Notes under the pieces: model-generated
The model's input: only the letters and a program-made list of their open reading frames with translations
What the model was told of the DNA's origin: nothing
Databases searched by the model: none
Source: Eubacteriales bacterium
GTDB lineage: Bacteria; Bacillota; Clostridia; Oscillospirales; CAG-272
Assembly: GCA_018383975.1 (NCBI GenBank)
Contig: JAHAZT010000039.1
Span: 1-35,509, forward strand
DNA length: 35,509 nucleotides
Direction: 5' to 3'
Position numbers and translations under genes: made by a program
Shown here: positions 25,159-32,898 of the stretch, piece after piece
Layout of the letters: each line of letters opens with the position of its first letter
Numbering within the stretch: position 1 is the stretch's first letter

Positions 25159-25514
25159 CAGTCTCTCGGCTTTCCTTTGAAAATAAGCGTAATCAGATAT
25201 CCGAAAACGATTGCGGCGCCGATACCCGCGGAGGTACCCGTAAGTCCACCGGTGAGCGCTCCGATAAGTCCGTTTTTGTCTACGGCGGTACGAACGCCCT
25301 CGGCAAGCGAATATCCGAATCCGAGTAATGGCGTTGTTGCGCCGCAACCTGCAAAGTCGACAATCGGCTTATAAATGCCGACAGCCGTCAGAAAAACGCC
25401 GAGCGTAACATATAAGACAAGTATTCTTGCGGGAGTAAGCCCCGTCGTGTCTATCAGTATCTGCGCGACTGCACAAAAGGCTCCTCCTATTATAAATGCC
25501 CATAAAAATTCCAT
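25158..25514 (-). CDS. spoVAE: Stage V sporulation protein AE
   Basis: A 118-residue membrane protein with about four hydrophobic segments and the family motifs GGAFCAVAQILIDTTGLTPA and DFAGCGATTPLLGFG. SpoVAE is part of the SpoVA channel that brings dipicolinic acid into the forespore and releases it on germination. It lies 5 bp after spoVAD and is the last gene of the operon. Length is normal for the SpoVAE (AEb) type. Confidence 0.92.
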   Translation of the reverse strand: MEFLWAFIIGGAFCAVAQILIDTTGLTPARILVLYVTLGVFLTAVGIYKPIVDFAGCGATTPLLGFGYSLAEGVRTAVDKNGLIGALTGGLTGTSAGIGAAIVFGYLITLIFKGKPRD

Positions 25515-25519
25515 ATTTC

Positions 25520-26521
25520 TTACCTCCTCCCCGCCTCAATTCTGACAAGATGAGCTATGCCCGGTATCGAAAGTCCCTGTTTTGATGTCGACGGGCTCAT
25601 CAATGCGCCGGTTGCAACGTAAAGCACGTTTTTCAATTCGCCCTTTTCAAACCTTTTCATTATGTGTCCGCATATAACCGAGGCACTGCACCCGCACCCG
25701 GACCCGCCTGCGTGCATATCCTGACGGTTTATATCATATATCATGAGCCCGCAGTCGCTGTAATTTTTCCTTAAATCTATCCCGTATCCGAGAAGATAGT
25801 CCATCGCCGTTGCGTGGCCTTCTGCGCCGAGATCCCCCGTCAGAATAAGGTCAAAATCCTCTGGCGAATATCCTGTTTCATTGAAATAATCGCGAATTGT
25901 ATCGATTGCCGCAGGTGCCATTGCCGCGCCCATGTTGTTTGCATCCTTTATACCTTTGTTTACTATGCGTCCCGGCATGACCTCCGTTATGCGCGGAAAA
26001 TTTCCGTTCGCCGAGCTTATTATCGCCGCGCCGGCACCCGTCACCGTGCGTTGTGCCGTCGGAGTACGCTGACCGCCGTACTCAAGAGGAAAACGGTACT
26101 GACGTTCCGCAACGCAAAAATGAGAGGATGTAACTGCGGCGCAGGTATCAAAATTTCCTCCGTCAACAAGCATTGCGGAAAGCAAAAGCGCCTCGGCAAA
26201 GGTCGAACACGCGCCGTACAGTCCGAAAAAAGGCGCTCCGAAGTCCGCAAGCCCGAAAACAGAGCTGACGCATTGGTTCTGCAAATCGCCGGCGAATACC
26301 GCCTCTATCGACTCCGCCCCCATTTTTGCCTTCGCAAGCGCGGTATTCAGGGCAATTCTCTGCATTTCGCTCTCAGCCTTCTCCCAAGTGTTCATACCAA
26401 AGCACTCGCCCTTGTCGTGAATATCAAAGTCGTCCGAGAGCGGCCCTTCCGACTCCCTCTTTCCCACAACCGAGCCCCAGCCGATAAGCGAAGGCTTTCT
26501 GTTCAATTTTTTGACTCTCAT
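25520..26521 (-). CDS. spoVAD: Stage V sporulation protein AD
   Basis: A 333-residue thiolase-fold protein that binds dipicolinic acid within the SpoVA complex. Its opening (RKPSLIGWGSVVGKRESEGP) and the segment GACSTFAEALLLSAM are characteristic. ATG at 26521 overlaps the spoVAC stop as ATGA; a TTG seven codons earlier is less likely. It is soluble and sits between the two membrane components in the operon. Confidence 0.93.
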   Translation of the reverse strand: MRVKKLNRKPSLIGWGSVVGKRESEGPLSDDFDIHDKGECFGMNTWEKAESEMQRIALNTALAKAKMGAESIEAVFAGDLQNQCVSSVFGLADFGAPFFGLYGACSTFAEALLLSAMLVDGGNFDTCAAVTSSHFCVAERQYRFPLEYGGQRTPTAQRTVTGAGAAIISSANGNFPRITEVMPGRIVNKGIKDANNMGAAMAPAAIDTIRDYFNETGYSPEDFDLILTGDLGAEGHATAMDYLLGYGIDLRKNYSDCGLMIYDINRQDMHAGGSGCGCSASVICGHIMKRFEKGELKNVLYVATGALMSPSTSKQGLSIPGIAHLVRIEAGRR

Positions 26522-26964
26522 AACAACACCTCGCAAAGCCAATAGATGACTCCGTACAGAGCGGAGGAAAGAACTCCGTAAACAATTACAGGACCTGCTA
26601 TTGTAAACATTTTTGCGCCGACGCCCATTATAAGTCCCTCGCTTTTATCGTCCATAGCAGGCGAGACAACAGCATTTGCAAAACCCGTTATCGGGACAAG
26701 CGTTCCCGCCCCCGCAAACTTTGCAAAGTCATCAAAAACGCCGAGTCCTGTTGAAAGTGCGGCGAGAAAAACAAGTGTGACCGGAACAAGCATTTTGACG
26801 GTATCCTCCGGAAGTGACGTCATCCCGTATAATGCTTTAAGTCCTTCCGCAAAGGCGCAAATCGCTCCGCCGCATATAAATGCGGCGAACGTATCCTTGA
26901 ACACCGGCGACTTTTTCGCTCTGCCGGCACAATACTTTTTATATTCTTTTTCGTTTATATCCAA
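26518..26964 (-). CDS. spoVAC: Stage V sporulation protein AC
   Basis: A 148-residue protein with several membrane segments, including the SpoVAC pattern FICGGAICAFAEGLKALYG and TLVPITGFANAVVSPAMD. It is a mechanosensitive-like channel component of SpoVA. The start is TTG with AAAGGA about 8 nt upstream. It is first in spoVAC-spoVAD-spoVAE, the minimal set common in Clostridia. A forespore (sigma-G) promoter is expected upstream, but I could not identify a clear one in 26965-27056. Confidence 0.9.
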   Translation of the reverse strand: MDINEKEYKKYCAGRAKKSPVFKDTFAAFICGGAICAFAEGLKALYGMTSLPEDTVKMLVPVTLVFLAALSTGLGVFDDFAKFAGAGTLVPITGFANAVVSPAMDDKSEGLIMGVGAKMFTIAGPVIVYGVLSSALYGVIYWLCEVLL

Positions 26965-27060
26965 AACAATATCCTTTCCGAAAATATAACTTTGAGATTA
27001 TTTTTTCCGGAATGGGAATATTTATTAAAAGCATTATTTACCTTATTTTTATATATAAAA

Positions 27061-27086
27061 CCGCCGCGGCAAAATCGCCGCGGCGG
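27061..27086 (-). terminator. Terminator of deoD
   Basis: A perfect 10-bp GC-rich stem (CCGCCGCGGC / GCCGCGGCGG) with a 6-nt loop is followed on the minus strand by TTTTATAT. It separates deoD from spoVAC. Confidence 0.85.
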
Positions 27087-27145
27087 TCTGAACACTATAC
27101 GGTTTTATATGTTTTTTCGGAAATTCATCCCGCGAACATTATTTC

Positions 27146-27862
27146 TCATTCATCTGCTGTTTCAAGCGCGATTTCCATCATCTGCTTAAACGACGTCTGT
27201 CTTTCATCGGAGGTTGTCGCCTCGCCCGTGAGAAGGTGATCGGAAATCGTGAGCATGGAAAGTGCCTTTTTGCCAAGACGAGCCGCTGTCATATAAAGAG
27301 CAGCGCTTTCCATTTCGACGCAAAGAATTCCGAGTTTGCGCCATTTGTCGCTCGCCGTAACATCGTCCGTATAGAAAGTATCTGAAGAAAGAACGTTACC
27401 GACAACACAGTTTGCACCGAGCTTTACGGCATTTTCATAAGCCTTTGTGAGCATTCCGAAATCTGCAATTGCCGAAAAGTGCCCGGGAACGAGGTACTGA
27501 TCCTGAAAGCTTGAGTTTGTGGATGCGCCCATCGCAAGAACAACGTCTCGGATTTTGACTCCTTCCGTCATTCCGCCGGCAGATCCGACTCTTATAATGC
27601 TTTCAACTCCGAAAAAGCTGTAAAGTTCGTAGCTGTAAATGCCCATTGAGGGCATACCCATTCCGCTTGCCATAACGGAAACCTTTTTACCCTTGTAAAA
27701 TCCCGTATATCCCTGCACGCCGCGCACGTTGTTTACCAGCTTTGCGTCCGTGAGAAATGTTTCCGCGATAAATTTTGCGCGGAGAGGGTCACCCGGCATA
27801 AGAACGGTTTTTCCGAAGTCTCCCGGTGTCGCTTTGATATGAGGGGTTGGATAATTCGCCAT
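27146..27862 (-). CDS. deoD: Purine-nucleoside phosphorylase, DeoD type
   Basis: A 238-residue hexameric-type phosphorylase that converts purine (deoxy)nucleosides and phosphate to base and (deoxy)ribose-1-phosphate. The family patterns are MPGDPLRAKFIAE, GMGMPSMGIYSYELY, RVGSAGG, VEMESAALY and ISDHLLTGE, the last with the catalytic Asp. AAGGAGG lies 7 nt before ATG. It is monocistronic with a good promoter and two leader hairpins. It would process nucleosides taken up by the BMP transporter and feed xpt and pentose metabolism. Confidence 0.93.
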   Translation of the reverse strand: MANYPTPHIKATPGDFGKTVLMPGDPLRAKFIAETFLTDAKLVNNVRGVQGYTGFYKGKKVSVMASGMGMPSMGIYSYELYSFFGVESIIRVGSAGGMTEGVKIRDVVLAMGASTNSSFQDQYLVPGHFSAIADFGMLTKAYENAVKLGANCVVGNVLSSDTFYTDDVTASDKWRKLGILCVEMESAALYMTAARLGKKALSMLTISDHLLTGEATTSDERQTSFKQMMEIALETADE

Positions 27863-27891
27863 AGTTAAGCCTCCTTGATTGTTTTTGTTTT

Positions 27892-27927
27892 ACGGCTTCG
27901 CCGTCGACAGCCGCGGCTTTCCGCGGC
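27892..27927 (-). promoter_or_regulatory. Tandem hairpins in the deoD leader
   Basis: Stem 1 is GCCGCGG/CCGCGGC (27910-27916 with 27921-27927) with a CTTT loop. Stem 2 is ACGGC/GCCGT (27892-27904) with a 3-nt loop. They lie between the promoter and the ribosome binding site without a T run, so they look like mRNA stabilising or regulatory elements, not terminators. Confidence 0.4.
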
Positions 27928-27941
27928 ATTATTATAATTCA

Positions 27942-27970
27942 ATTATATTTTATATCGCGGAAAAAGTCAA
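27942..27970 (-). promoter_or_regulatory. Promoter of deoD
   Basis: TTGACT (27965-27970) and TATAAT (27942-27947) on the minus strand are spaced by 17 bp. The leader to the ATG is about 75 nt. Confidence 0.8.
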
Positions 27971-27983
27971 GGTAAATATAATA

Positions 27984-28021
27984 AAAAGCAACCGCGGAGG
28001 AGATAAACCGCGATTGCTTTT
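27984..28021 (-). terminator. Terminator of the oxoamine synthase-SDR operon
   Basis: AAAAGCAA and CGCGG on the left pair with CCGCG and TTGCTTTT on the right, with one mismatch and a 10-nt loop, just past the SDR stop. The A run gives a U tract on the minus strand. Confidence 0.8.
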
Positions 28022-28027
28022 CATTAT

Positions 28028-28819
28028 TTATTTTGCATACATCATATTGACTATTTTCGTAACGGTATTCTGCGGAAGCACGCGTGACAGCCAAACAAAT
28101 AATTTATATTTGAAACCTATCGTACATACGGCAGGCACCTTTTTCGCAAGTGCCTTTTCTGCAATGAATTTTCCCGCAAAAACCGCGCTTCCGCCTGACA
28201 TTTCGTCCTTTTCCATTCCGGAAACGGATCGCGATATTCTTCCGCCGTATTCTTCATCTCCGCGATGAATTTTCTCTCTTGCCGCAGTAAATCCCGTTTG
28301 AGTGTCACCCGGCATAACAGCGCAAACGCTTATTCCGTAAGGCTTGACCTCTCCCGAAAGCGCGCGGACAAATGAGTTTATCGCCGCCTTTGAAACGGAA
28401 TAATACGTCTGAAACGGTATCGGTATTGCGCCCGCAACGGAGCTGACGCAGATTATTCTTCCCTTGCCCGCCTTTCTCATATGAGGCAGAACGGCGTGAA
28501 CCGCATTCACCGTCCCGAAAAAGTTTACGTCGATCTGACGCTTTGCGTCTGTCGCATCCGTAAATTCAACGGCGCCCGAAATTCCGTAGCCCGCAGAGCA
28601 GATGAGAATATCAATCTTTCCCTCTTTTTCGATGACAGCGTCAATTGCGGCAGAGACGCCGCCCACATCCGAAACATCGCACGAAATATGTGTTATTCCG
28701 TTATGACTTTCGCCACTACGGCTAAGCTCGTAAACAACACACGAACCTGAAAGCGCCTTTGCGGCTTCAAGTCCTATCCCGCGTGATCCGCCCGTGATAA
28801 CGACAATTTTTCTTTCCAT
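28028..28819 (-). CDS. Short-chain dehydrogenase/reductase, possible 3-keto-sphingoid reductase
   Basis: A 263-residue classical SDR with the nucleotide motif TGGSRGIG (9-16), NNAG equivalent CSAGYG near 74-79, active Ser near 126, and Tyr140-x3-Lys144 (YSVSK). A hydrophobic C-terminus (YKLFVWLSRVLPQNTVTKIV) suggests membrane or lipid contact, as in SDRs acting on acyl chains. It starts 4 nt after the oxoamine synthase stop, so it probably reduces that enzyme's beta-keto product, by analogy with 3-ketodihydrosphingosine reductase. Substrate and cofactor preference are inferred, and another keto-acyl substrate is possible. Confidence 0.8.
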   Translation of the reverse strand: MERKIVVITGGSRGIGLEAAKALSGSCVVYELSRSGESHNGITHISCDVSDVGGVSAAIDAVIEKEGKIDILICSAGYGISGAVEFTDATDAKRQIDVNFFGTVNAVHAVLPHMRKAGKGRIICVSSVAGAIPIPFQTYYSVSKAAINSFVRALSGEVKPYGISVCAVMPGDTQTGFTAAREKIHRGDEEYGGRISRSVSGMEKDEMSGGSAVFAGKFIAEKALAKKVPAVCTIGFKYKLFVWLSRVLPQNTVTKIVNMMYAK

Positions 28820-28823
28820 ATTG

Positions 28824-29996
28824 TCAGTTTTCCTTTATAACCTTTGCAATTATATCCGTTGCCTCGTCTATAAGCGGTTTTGTGTGCGTCGCCATAAGAC
28901 TTGTGCGGATAAGACATTCGTTAGGTGCCGTTGCCGGCGGAATGGAGCTGTTGGCATAAACGCCTTCGTCATAGAGCTTTTTGTTTATCGTCAACGTTCT
29001 TATCACGTCATATGTGAATATCGGAATTATCGGCGTTTTTGACATACGTATTTTTACGCCCTTTTCCGTAAGACAGTTTCTCATATACTCCGCTATATTC
29101 TGCAGCCTGTCAACAAGCTCCGGATGAGCCTTCAACACTCTCAATGCCGCAAGTGCGGATGCGCACGACGCAGGCGTTATCGACGCCGAAAAGATAAATG
29201 GTCTGGAATTATGGCGAACATAATCGCATACAACCTTCGATGCCGCCATATATCCGCCGAGACTTGCCAGAGACTTTGAAAACGTCCCCATATAAATATC
29301 GACTTCGTCCTCAAGCCCGAAATGACTTGCCGTTCCTCTTCCGCCCTCACCGATTACGCCGAGGGCGTGAGCGTCGTCAACCATTACTCTCGCGCCGTAT
29401 TTTTTCGCTATTTCAACAATTTCGGGGAGCTTTGCAATATCACCGCCCATGCTGAAAACGCCGTCCGTCACGATAAGTATTCCCGCATCCTTCGGAACGG
29501 AAGCAACAACTTCTTCAAGATGTGCCATATCGCTGTGATTGAAACGGAGCATTTTCCCGTAGCTGAGCTTGCAGCCGTCATAAATGCTGGCGTGATTTTC
29601 TTTGTCGCAGATGACGTAATCCCCTCTGCCGACTATTGCGCTGATTATTCCGAGATTTGATTGAAACCCAGTTGAAAATGTGACAACGTCCTCCTTGTGC
29701 AGAAACTCCGCAAGCTCCTTTTCAAGCTCGATGTGCAGAGCAAGAGTGCCGTTGAGAAAGCGCGAGCCGGAGCAACCGGAGCCGTACTGCTCATAAGCCT
29801 TAATTCCCGCCTCAACAACCTCCGGATTTGTTGTAAGTCCCAGATAGTTGTTTGAGCCGAGCATTATTCTGCGTTTGCCCTCCATTATTACCTCAACGTC
29901 CTGTCGGGATTGGAGCGCGTGAAAATAGGGATAAATTCCGAGCTTCTGAATGTCTTTCGCCACAGTATATTTTTCGCATTTTTCAAAAATGTCCAT
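28824..29996 (-). CDS. PLP-dependent alpha-oxoamine synthase (SPT/AONS/KBL family)
   Basis: A 390-residue fold-type I enzyme that condenses an amino acid with an acyl-CoA or acyl-ACP and releases CO2. It keeps His135 (ENHAS), Asp207 and His210 (VDDAHALG), and the PLP lysine Lys241 (GTFSKSLASLGG). The stretches MLGSNNYLGLT and YGSGCSGSRFLNGTLALHIE look closer to serine palmitoyltransferase-like members than to glycine acetyltransferase (Kbl) or BioF. No biotin or threonine-degradation gene is nearby. The second ATG (29996) is preferred: GGAGG is only 2 nt from the first ATG but 5 nt from the second. It is the first gene of an operator-controlled operon with the SDR. SPT-like activity is inferred; BioF or Kbl activity remains possible. 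Confidence 0.8.
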   Translation of the reverse strand: MDIFEKCEKYTVAKDIQKLGIYPYFHALQSRQDVEVIMEGKRRIMLGSNNYLGLTTNPEVVEAGIKAYEQYGSGCSGSRFLNGTLALHIELEKELAEFLHKEDVVTFSTGFQSNLGIISAIVGRGDYVICDKENHASIYDGCKLSYGKMLRFNHSDMAHLEEVVASVPKDAGILIVTDGVFSMGGDIAKLPEIVEIAKKYGARVMVDDAHALGVIGEGGRGTASHFGLEDEVDIYMGTFSKSLASLGGYMAASKVVCDYVRHNSRPFIFSASITPASCASALAALRVLKAHPELVDRLQNIAEYMRNCLTEKGVKIRMSKTPIIPIFTYDVIRTLTINKKLYDEGVYANSSIPPATAPNECLIRTSLMATHTKPLIDEATDIIAKVIKEN

Positions 29997-30024
29997 CATT
30001 TCCTCCAGATCGGGCGTGTGAATT

Positions 30025-30073
30025 TGTACTGTCGTACAGTTATTATTGTACTACCGTACAGTCATTCTGTCAA
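30025..30073 (-). promoter_or_regulatory. Operon promoter overlaid by two TGTAC-N4-GTACA operators
   Basis: On the minus strand TTGACA (30068-30073) and TACAAT (30045-30050) are spaced by 17 bp. Operator 1 (30047-30060) covers the spacer and -10. Operator 2 (30025-30038) lies at the expected transcription start. Both are TGTAC-N4-GTACA, with centres 22 bp apart, about two helical turns. This is the layout of a repressed promoter, typical of TetR-type dimers. The regulator gene is not obvious in the window. Confidence 0.75.
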
Positions 30074-30129
30074 CCCCTTTCATAAATATTTTCTTTTTCG
30101 GGAAATATTCCGCATCTGAATATAAAAAT

Positions 30130-30160
30130 CCCGCAAACCGAAATTAAAACGATTTGCGGG
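30130..30160 (-). terminator. Terminator of galT
   Basis: CCCGCAAA (30130-30137) pairs with TTTGCGGG (30153-30160), flanked by A-rich and T-rich runs, just past the galT stop. The T run ATTTTTATA follows on the minus strand. Confidence 0.8.
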
Positions 30161-30166
30161 AAATTT

Positions 30167-31663
30167 TTATTTGCCATCGCAGTGACGAACAAACCTCATC
30201 ATAGCCTTTTCGCCCTCTTCCGTGCGCTTATAAACGCCGGCGTCGCAGAGGACGGCTGTAAACGTTTTGCCGATCTCGCCCTTCAGAATCCCTTCCGTAT
30301 CGGCTTCTGTAAAAACGTATTTATCCTTGAATGACTCAAACCATTTTGCGTGCTTGCTTATTCTTTCGTCTGCGGAAATATCGGCTCCCGAAAGAATCGC
30401 TTCTTTGAGCAACACCATCTCGGTTTTCAGTCTTGCCGGAAGCACGGCAAGTCCCATAACCTCAATGAGACCTATATTTTCCTTCTTTATATTGTGCTTA
30501 TCCGCGTGCGGATGATATACGCCGAGCGGGTGCTCTTCTGTTGTTATATTGTTGCGCAGGACAAGATCCAGTTCAAATTTTTCTCCTCTTCTGCGTGCAA
30601 TCGGCGTTATCGTATTGTGCGGTACGCCGTCAGTTTCAGCAAAAACGAAAGCGGTTGCATCGGTATACCCGCGCCATTCCGTAAGTATCTTTTCCGCAAG
30701 GTCCGCAATTGCTCCCCTGTCATCCGAGCGCAGTCTGATGACGGAAAGCGGCCATTCGACTATACCGGCTTCAACGTTTTCAAAGCCGTCAAAGGAGATA
30801 TTTCTCGCAATTTCAGCTCTTTCCATCGCAAACTCGTATCTGCCGCCCTGCATATGGTCGTGCGAGAGTATCGATCCGCCGACGATCGGCAGGTCGGCAT
30901 TCGAGCCGATAAAATAATGCGGAAAAATTGTCACGAAGTCCAGCATTTTCTCAAACAACGCACGATTGATTTTCATTGGTCGGTGTTCGCCGGAAAGCGC
31001 AATGCAATGTTCGTTATAATAGACGTATGGCGAATACTGGAGATACCATCTTTCGCCGCCGAGCGTTATCGGAATAATCCTGTGATTTTCTCTCGCCGCC
31101 GAGCGGAGATTGCCGGCATAGCCCTCATTTTCGGCGCAGAGAGCGCATTTCGGATACCCGCTCTGCGGAGCGTTCTTCGCCGCCGCAATCGCCTTCGGAT
31201 CCTTTTCGGGTTTTGAAAGGTTTATGGTTATATCTATGTCTCCGAACTCCGAAGGATAGACCCATTTCATATCCTTCTTTACGCGGTACGTCCTTATGTA
31301 ATCGGTACTGCGGGAAAAATCGTAAAACCAGTCTGTCGCTTCCTTTGGCGAGACGGAATATCTTCTTTTGAATTCGGATATTACCTCGTGCGGAGCGGGC
31401 GTGAGAAGTCCCATCAGCCTTGTATCAAACAGGTCTCTGTAAACAATGCCGTCGCCGCCGAGAAGCCCTTTTTCCGCCGCAATATCACAAAGCGAAGAAA
31501 GAATCTCTTCAAGCTCGCAAGCAACTACATTTTCCGGCGCCGTGTATTCGCTCTCGCCCATAGCATCAAGAAGTCTGTTCGTCGCCCAAATTCTGTCCGC
31601 TTCGGTTATAAGTCCGTGCCTTACGGCGTAATTGACAAGCTGTGCTATTCTTTCGCAAATCAT
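30167..31663 (-). CDS. galT: UDP-glucose-hexose-1-phosphate uridylyltransferase
   Basis: A 498-residue GalT of the longer Gram-positive class (about 490-500 residues) that swaps UMP between UDP-glucose and galactose-1-phosphate in the Leloir pathway. The histidine-containing active region reads GGSILSHDHMQGG; GSNADLPIVGG lies just before it. ATG at 31663 is preferred over a longer frame because it forms an ATGA overlap with the upstream methyltransferase stop and opens with the typical ICERIAQLVNYAVRHGLI. galK and galE are not in the window, so it stands apart from a complete gal operon. Confidence 0.9.
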   Translation of the reverse strand: MICERIAQLVNYAVRHGLITEADRIWATNRLLDAMGESEYTAPENVVACELEEILSSLCDIAAEKGLLGGDGIVYRDLFDTRLMGLLTPAPHEVISEFKRRYSVSPKEATDWFYDFSRSTDYIRTYRVKKDMKWVYPSEFGDIDITINLSKPEKDPKAIAAAKNAPQSGYPKCALCAENEGYAGNLRSAARENHRIIPITLGGERWYLQYSPYVYYNEHCIALSGEHRPMKINRALFEKMLDFVTIFPHYFIGSNADLPIVGGSILSHDHMQGGRYEFAMERAEIARNISFDGFENVEAGIVEWPLSVIRLRSDDRGAIADLAEKILTEWRGYTDATAFVFAETDGVPHNTITPIARRRGEKFELDLVLRNNITTEEHPLGVYHPHADKHNIKKENIGLIEVMGLAVLPARLKTEMVLLKEAILSGADISADERISKHAKWFESFKDKYVFTEADTEGILKGEIGKTFTAVLCDAGVYKRTEEGEKAMMRFVRHCDGK

Positions 31664-32790
31664 TTTGTCCCCGTCCTTTTTTTGAAGAATTGATAATATG
31701 TGCAAGGTATCATACCGTTATAGAGCTTTCGTTTCGCGTCTGCCTTTCTGCCGTAAAGACGCTCAAAATTTTCGTTGCTCGTGATTATATATATCTGCCA
31801 CGGCTCAAGCGTTTTGAAATGCCTGCCCATTGCCGCATACAGCTTTTCCGCCTCTTTTATATCGAGAAGCCTTTCTCCGTAAGGCGGGTTACAGACGATC
31901 GTTCCCCTGCGTCCTTCGCTCGTTATTTCAAGCGCATTTCTGCGGAAAACCTTGACGATGCCGTCCATTCCTGCGTTATGTACAGTCTTTTTCGCCAGTT
32001 CAACACAATCTCCGTCAATATCGGAAGCATATGCTTCAAAATCAGTCTGCTTTATCAGACTGCGGGCTTCTTCCCTTGCATCGTTCCATACCTTTGACCC
32101 GATAAAAGGATACATCTCACCCGCAAAGCCACGGTAAAGCCCCGGGGCGGTATTCGTCATAATAAGCGCGGCTTCCGTAGGTATTGTGCCGCTGCCGCAC
32201 ATCGGATCCCAAAAAAGCACGTCCTCTCTCGGCCTCGAAATTTTGACGAGTGCCGCCGCAAGCGTTTCACGCAACGGCGCAGCGGTCGACTCCGGTCTGT
32301 AACCCCTTTTATGAAGTGCCACACCGGAAAGGTCAATCATAAGAGTTGCGACGTCCTTGAGAATAAAAAATTCTATCTGATATTTTGTTCCGGTCTCTTT
32401 CATCCAGTCGGTGTGATAAACCCCTCCGAGCCTGACCGACGCCGCTTTTTTGACAATCTTCTGACAATCGGGAATACTCGTCAGCTGACTTTTCACGGAA
32501 TGTCCCTTGACGGGAAATGCGTCGTCCCTGCCGATAAATTCTTCCCACGGAAGTGCCTTTGTCCCCTCAAAAAGAGCGTCAAAGGTCGGCGCGGGAAAGC
32601 TGCCGAGTACAAGAAATACTCTCTCCGCCGTCCTAAGCCATATGTTTGCCTTTGCGGCGACCGTTTCGTCGCCTTCAAAATATACTCTGCCGTCTATCGT
32701 TTCCGTCCGATTAAAGCCGAGAGCGTCAATTTCCGCTCCGAGAAGTCCCTCAAGTCCGAAAAGACACGTTGCGGCATATTTGTAATTCAT
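31660..32790 (-). CDS. THUMP-domain 23S rRNA guanine-N2 methyltransferase-like protein
   Basis: A 376-residue protein of the RlmL/YpsC type: N-terminal ferredoxin-like and THUMP region (about 1-165) and a C-terminal SAM methyltransferase. The SAM loop is WDPMCGSGTIPTEAA, the acidic second motif is YASDIDGD, and the catalytic motif is CNPPYGERL. It probably methylates a guanine of 23S rRNA in the cytoplasm. The ATG has GAGG 5-6 nt upstream. It is translationally coupled to galT by ATGA, a pairing with no obvious shared function. Confidence 0.82.
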   Translation of the reverse strand: MNYKYAATCLFGLEGLLGAEIDALGFNRTETIDGRVYFEGDETVAAKANIWLRTAERVFLVLGSFPAPTFDALFEGTKALPWEEFIGRDDAFPVKGHSVKSQLTSIPDCQKIVKKAASVRLGGVYHTDWMKETGTKYQIEFFILKDVATLMIDLSGVALHKRGYRPESTAAPLRETLAAALVKISRPREDVLFWDPMCGSGTIPTEAALIMTNTAPGLYRGFAGEMYPFIGSKVWNDAREEARSLIKQTDFEAYASDIDGDCVELAKKTVHNAGMDGIVKVFRRNALEITSEGRRGTIVCNPPYGERLLDIKEAEKLYAAMGRHFKTLEPWQIYIITSNENFERLYGRKADAKRKLYNGMIPCTYYQFFKKRTGTK

Positions 32791-32819
32791 ATCGACCTCA
32801 AAAATAAAATATTTGTCAT

Positions 32820-32848
32820 ATTATATCATAGCAAAGAGAAAAAATCAA
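32820..32848 (-). promoter_or_regulatory. Promoter of the rlmL-like/galT operon
   Basis: TTGATT (32843-32848) and TATAAT (32820-32825) on the minus strand are spaced by 17 bp. The -35 lies just after the pckA terminator. Confidence 0.7.
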
Positions 32849-32860
32849 ATTATATGCGAA

Positions 32861-32889
32861 AAAATTCCCGGCTTTTCACCGGGAATTTT
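32861..32889 (-). terminator. Terminator of pckA
   Basis: AAAATTCCCGG pairs with CCGGGAATTTT around a 7-nt loop, 10 nt past the pckA stop, with a T tract on the minus strand. Confidence 0.88.
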
Positions 32890-32898
32890 CTGTATTTT

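Noticed and set aside
28824..29996. Direct call as bioF or kbl
   Set aside because: The YGSGCSGSRFLNGT stretch and the SDR partner fit an SPT-like member better, and no biotin or threonine-degradation genes are nearby; kept as a family-level call.
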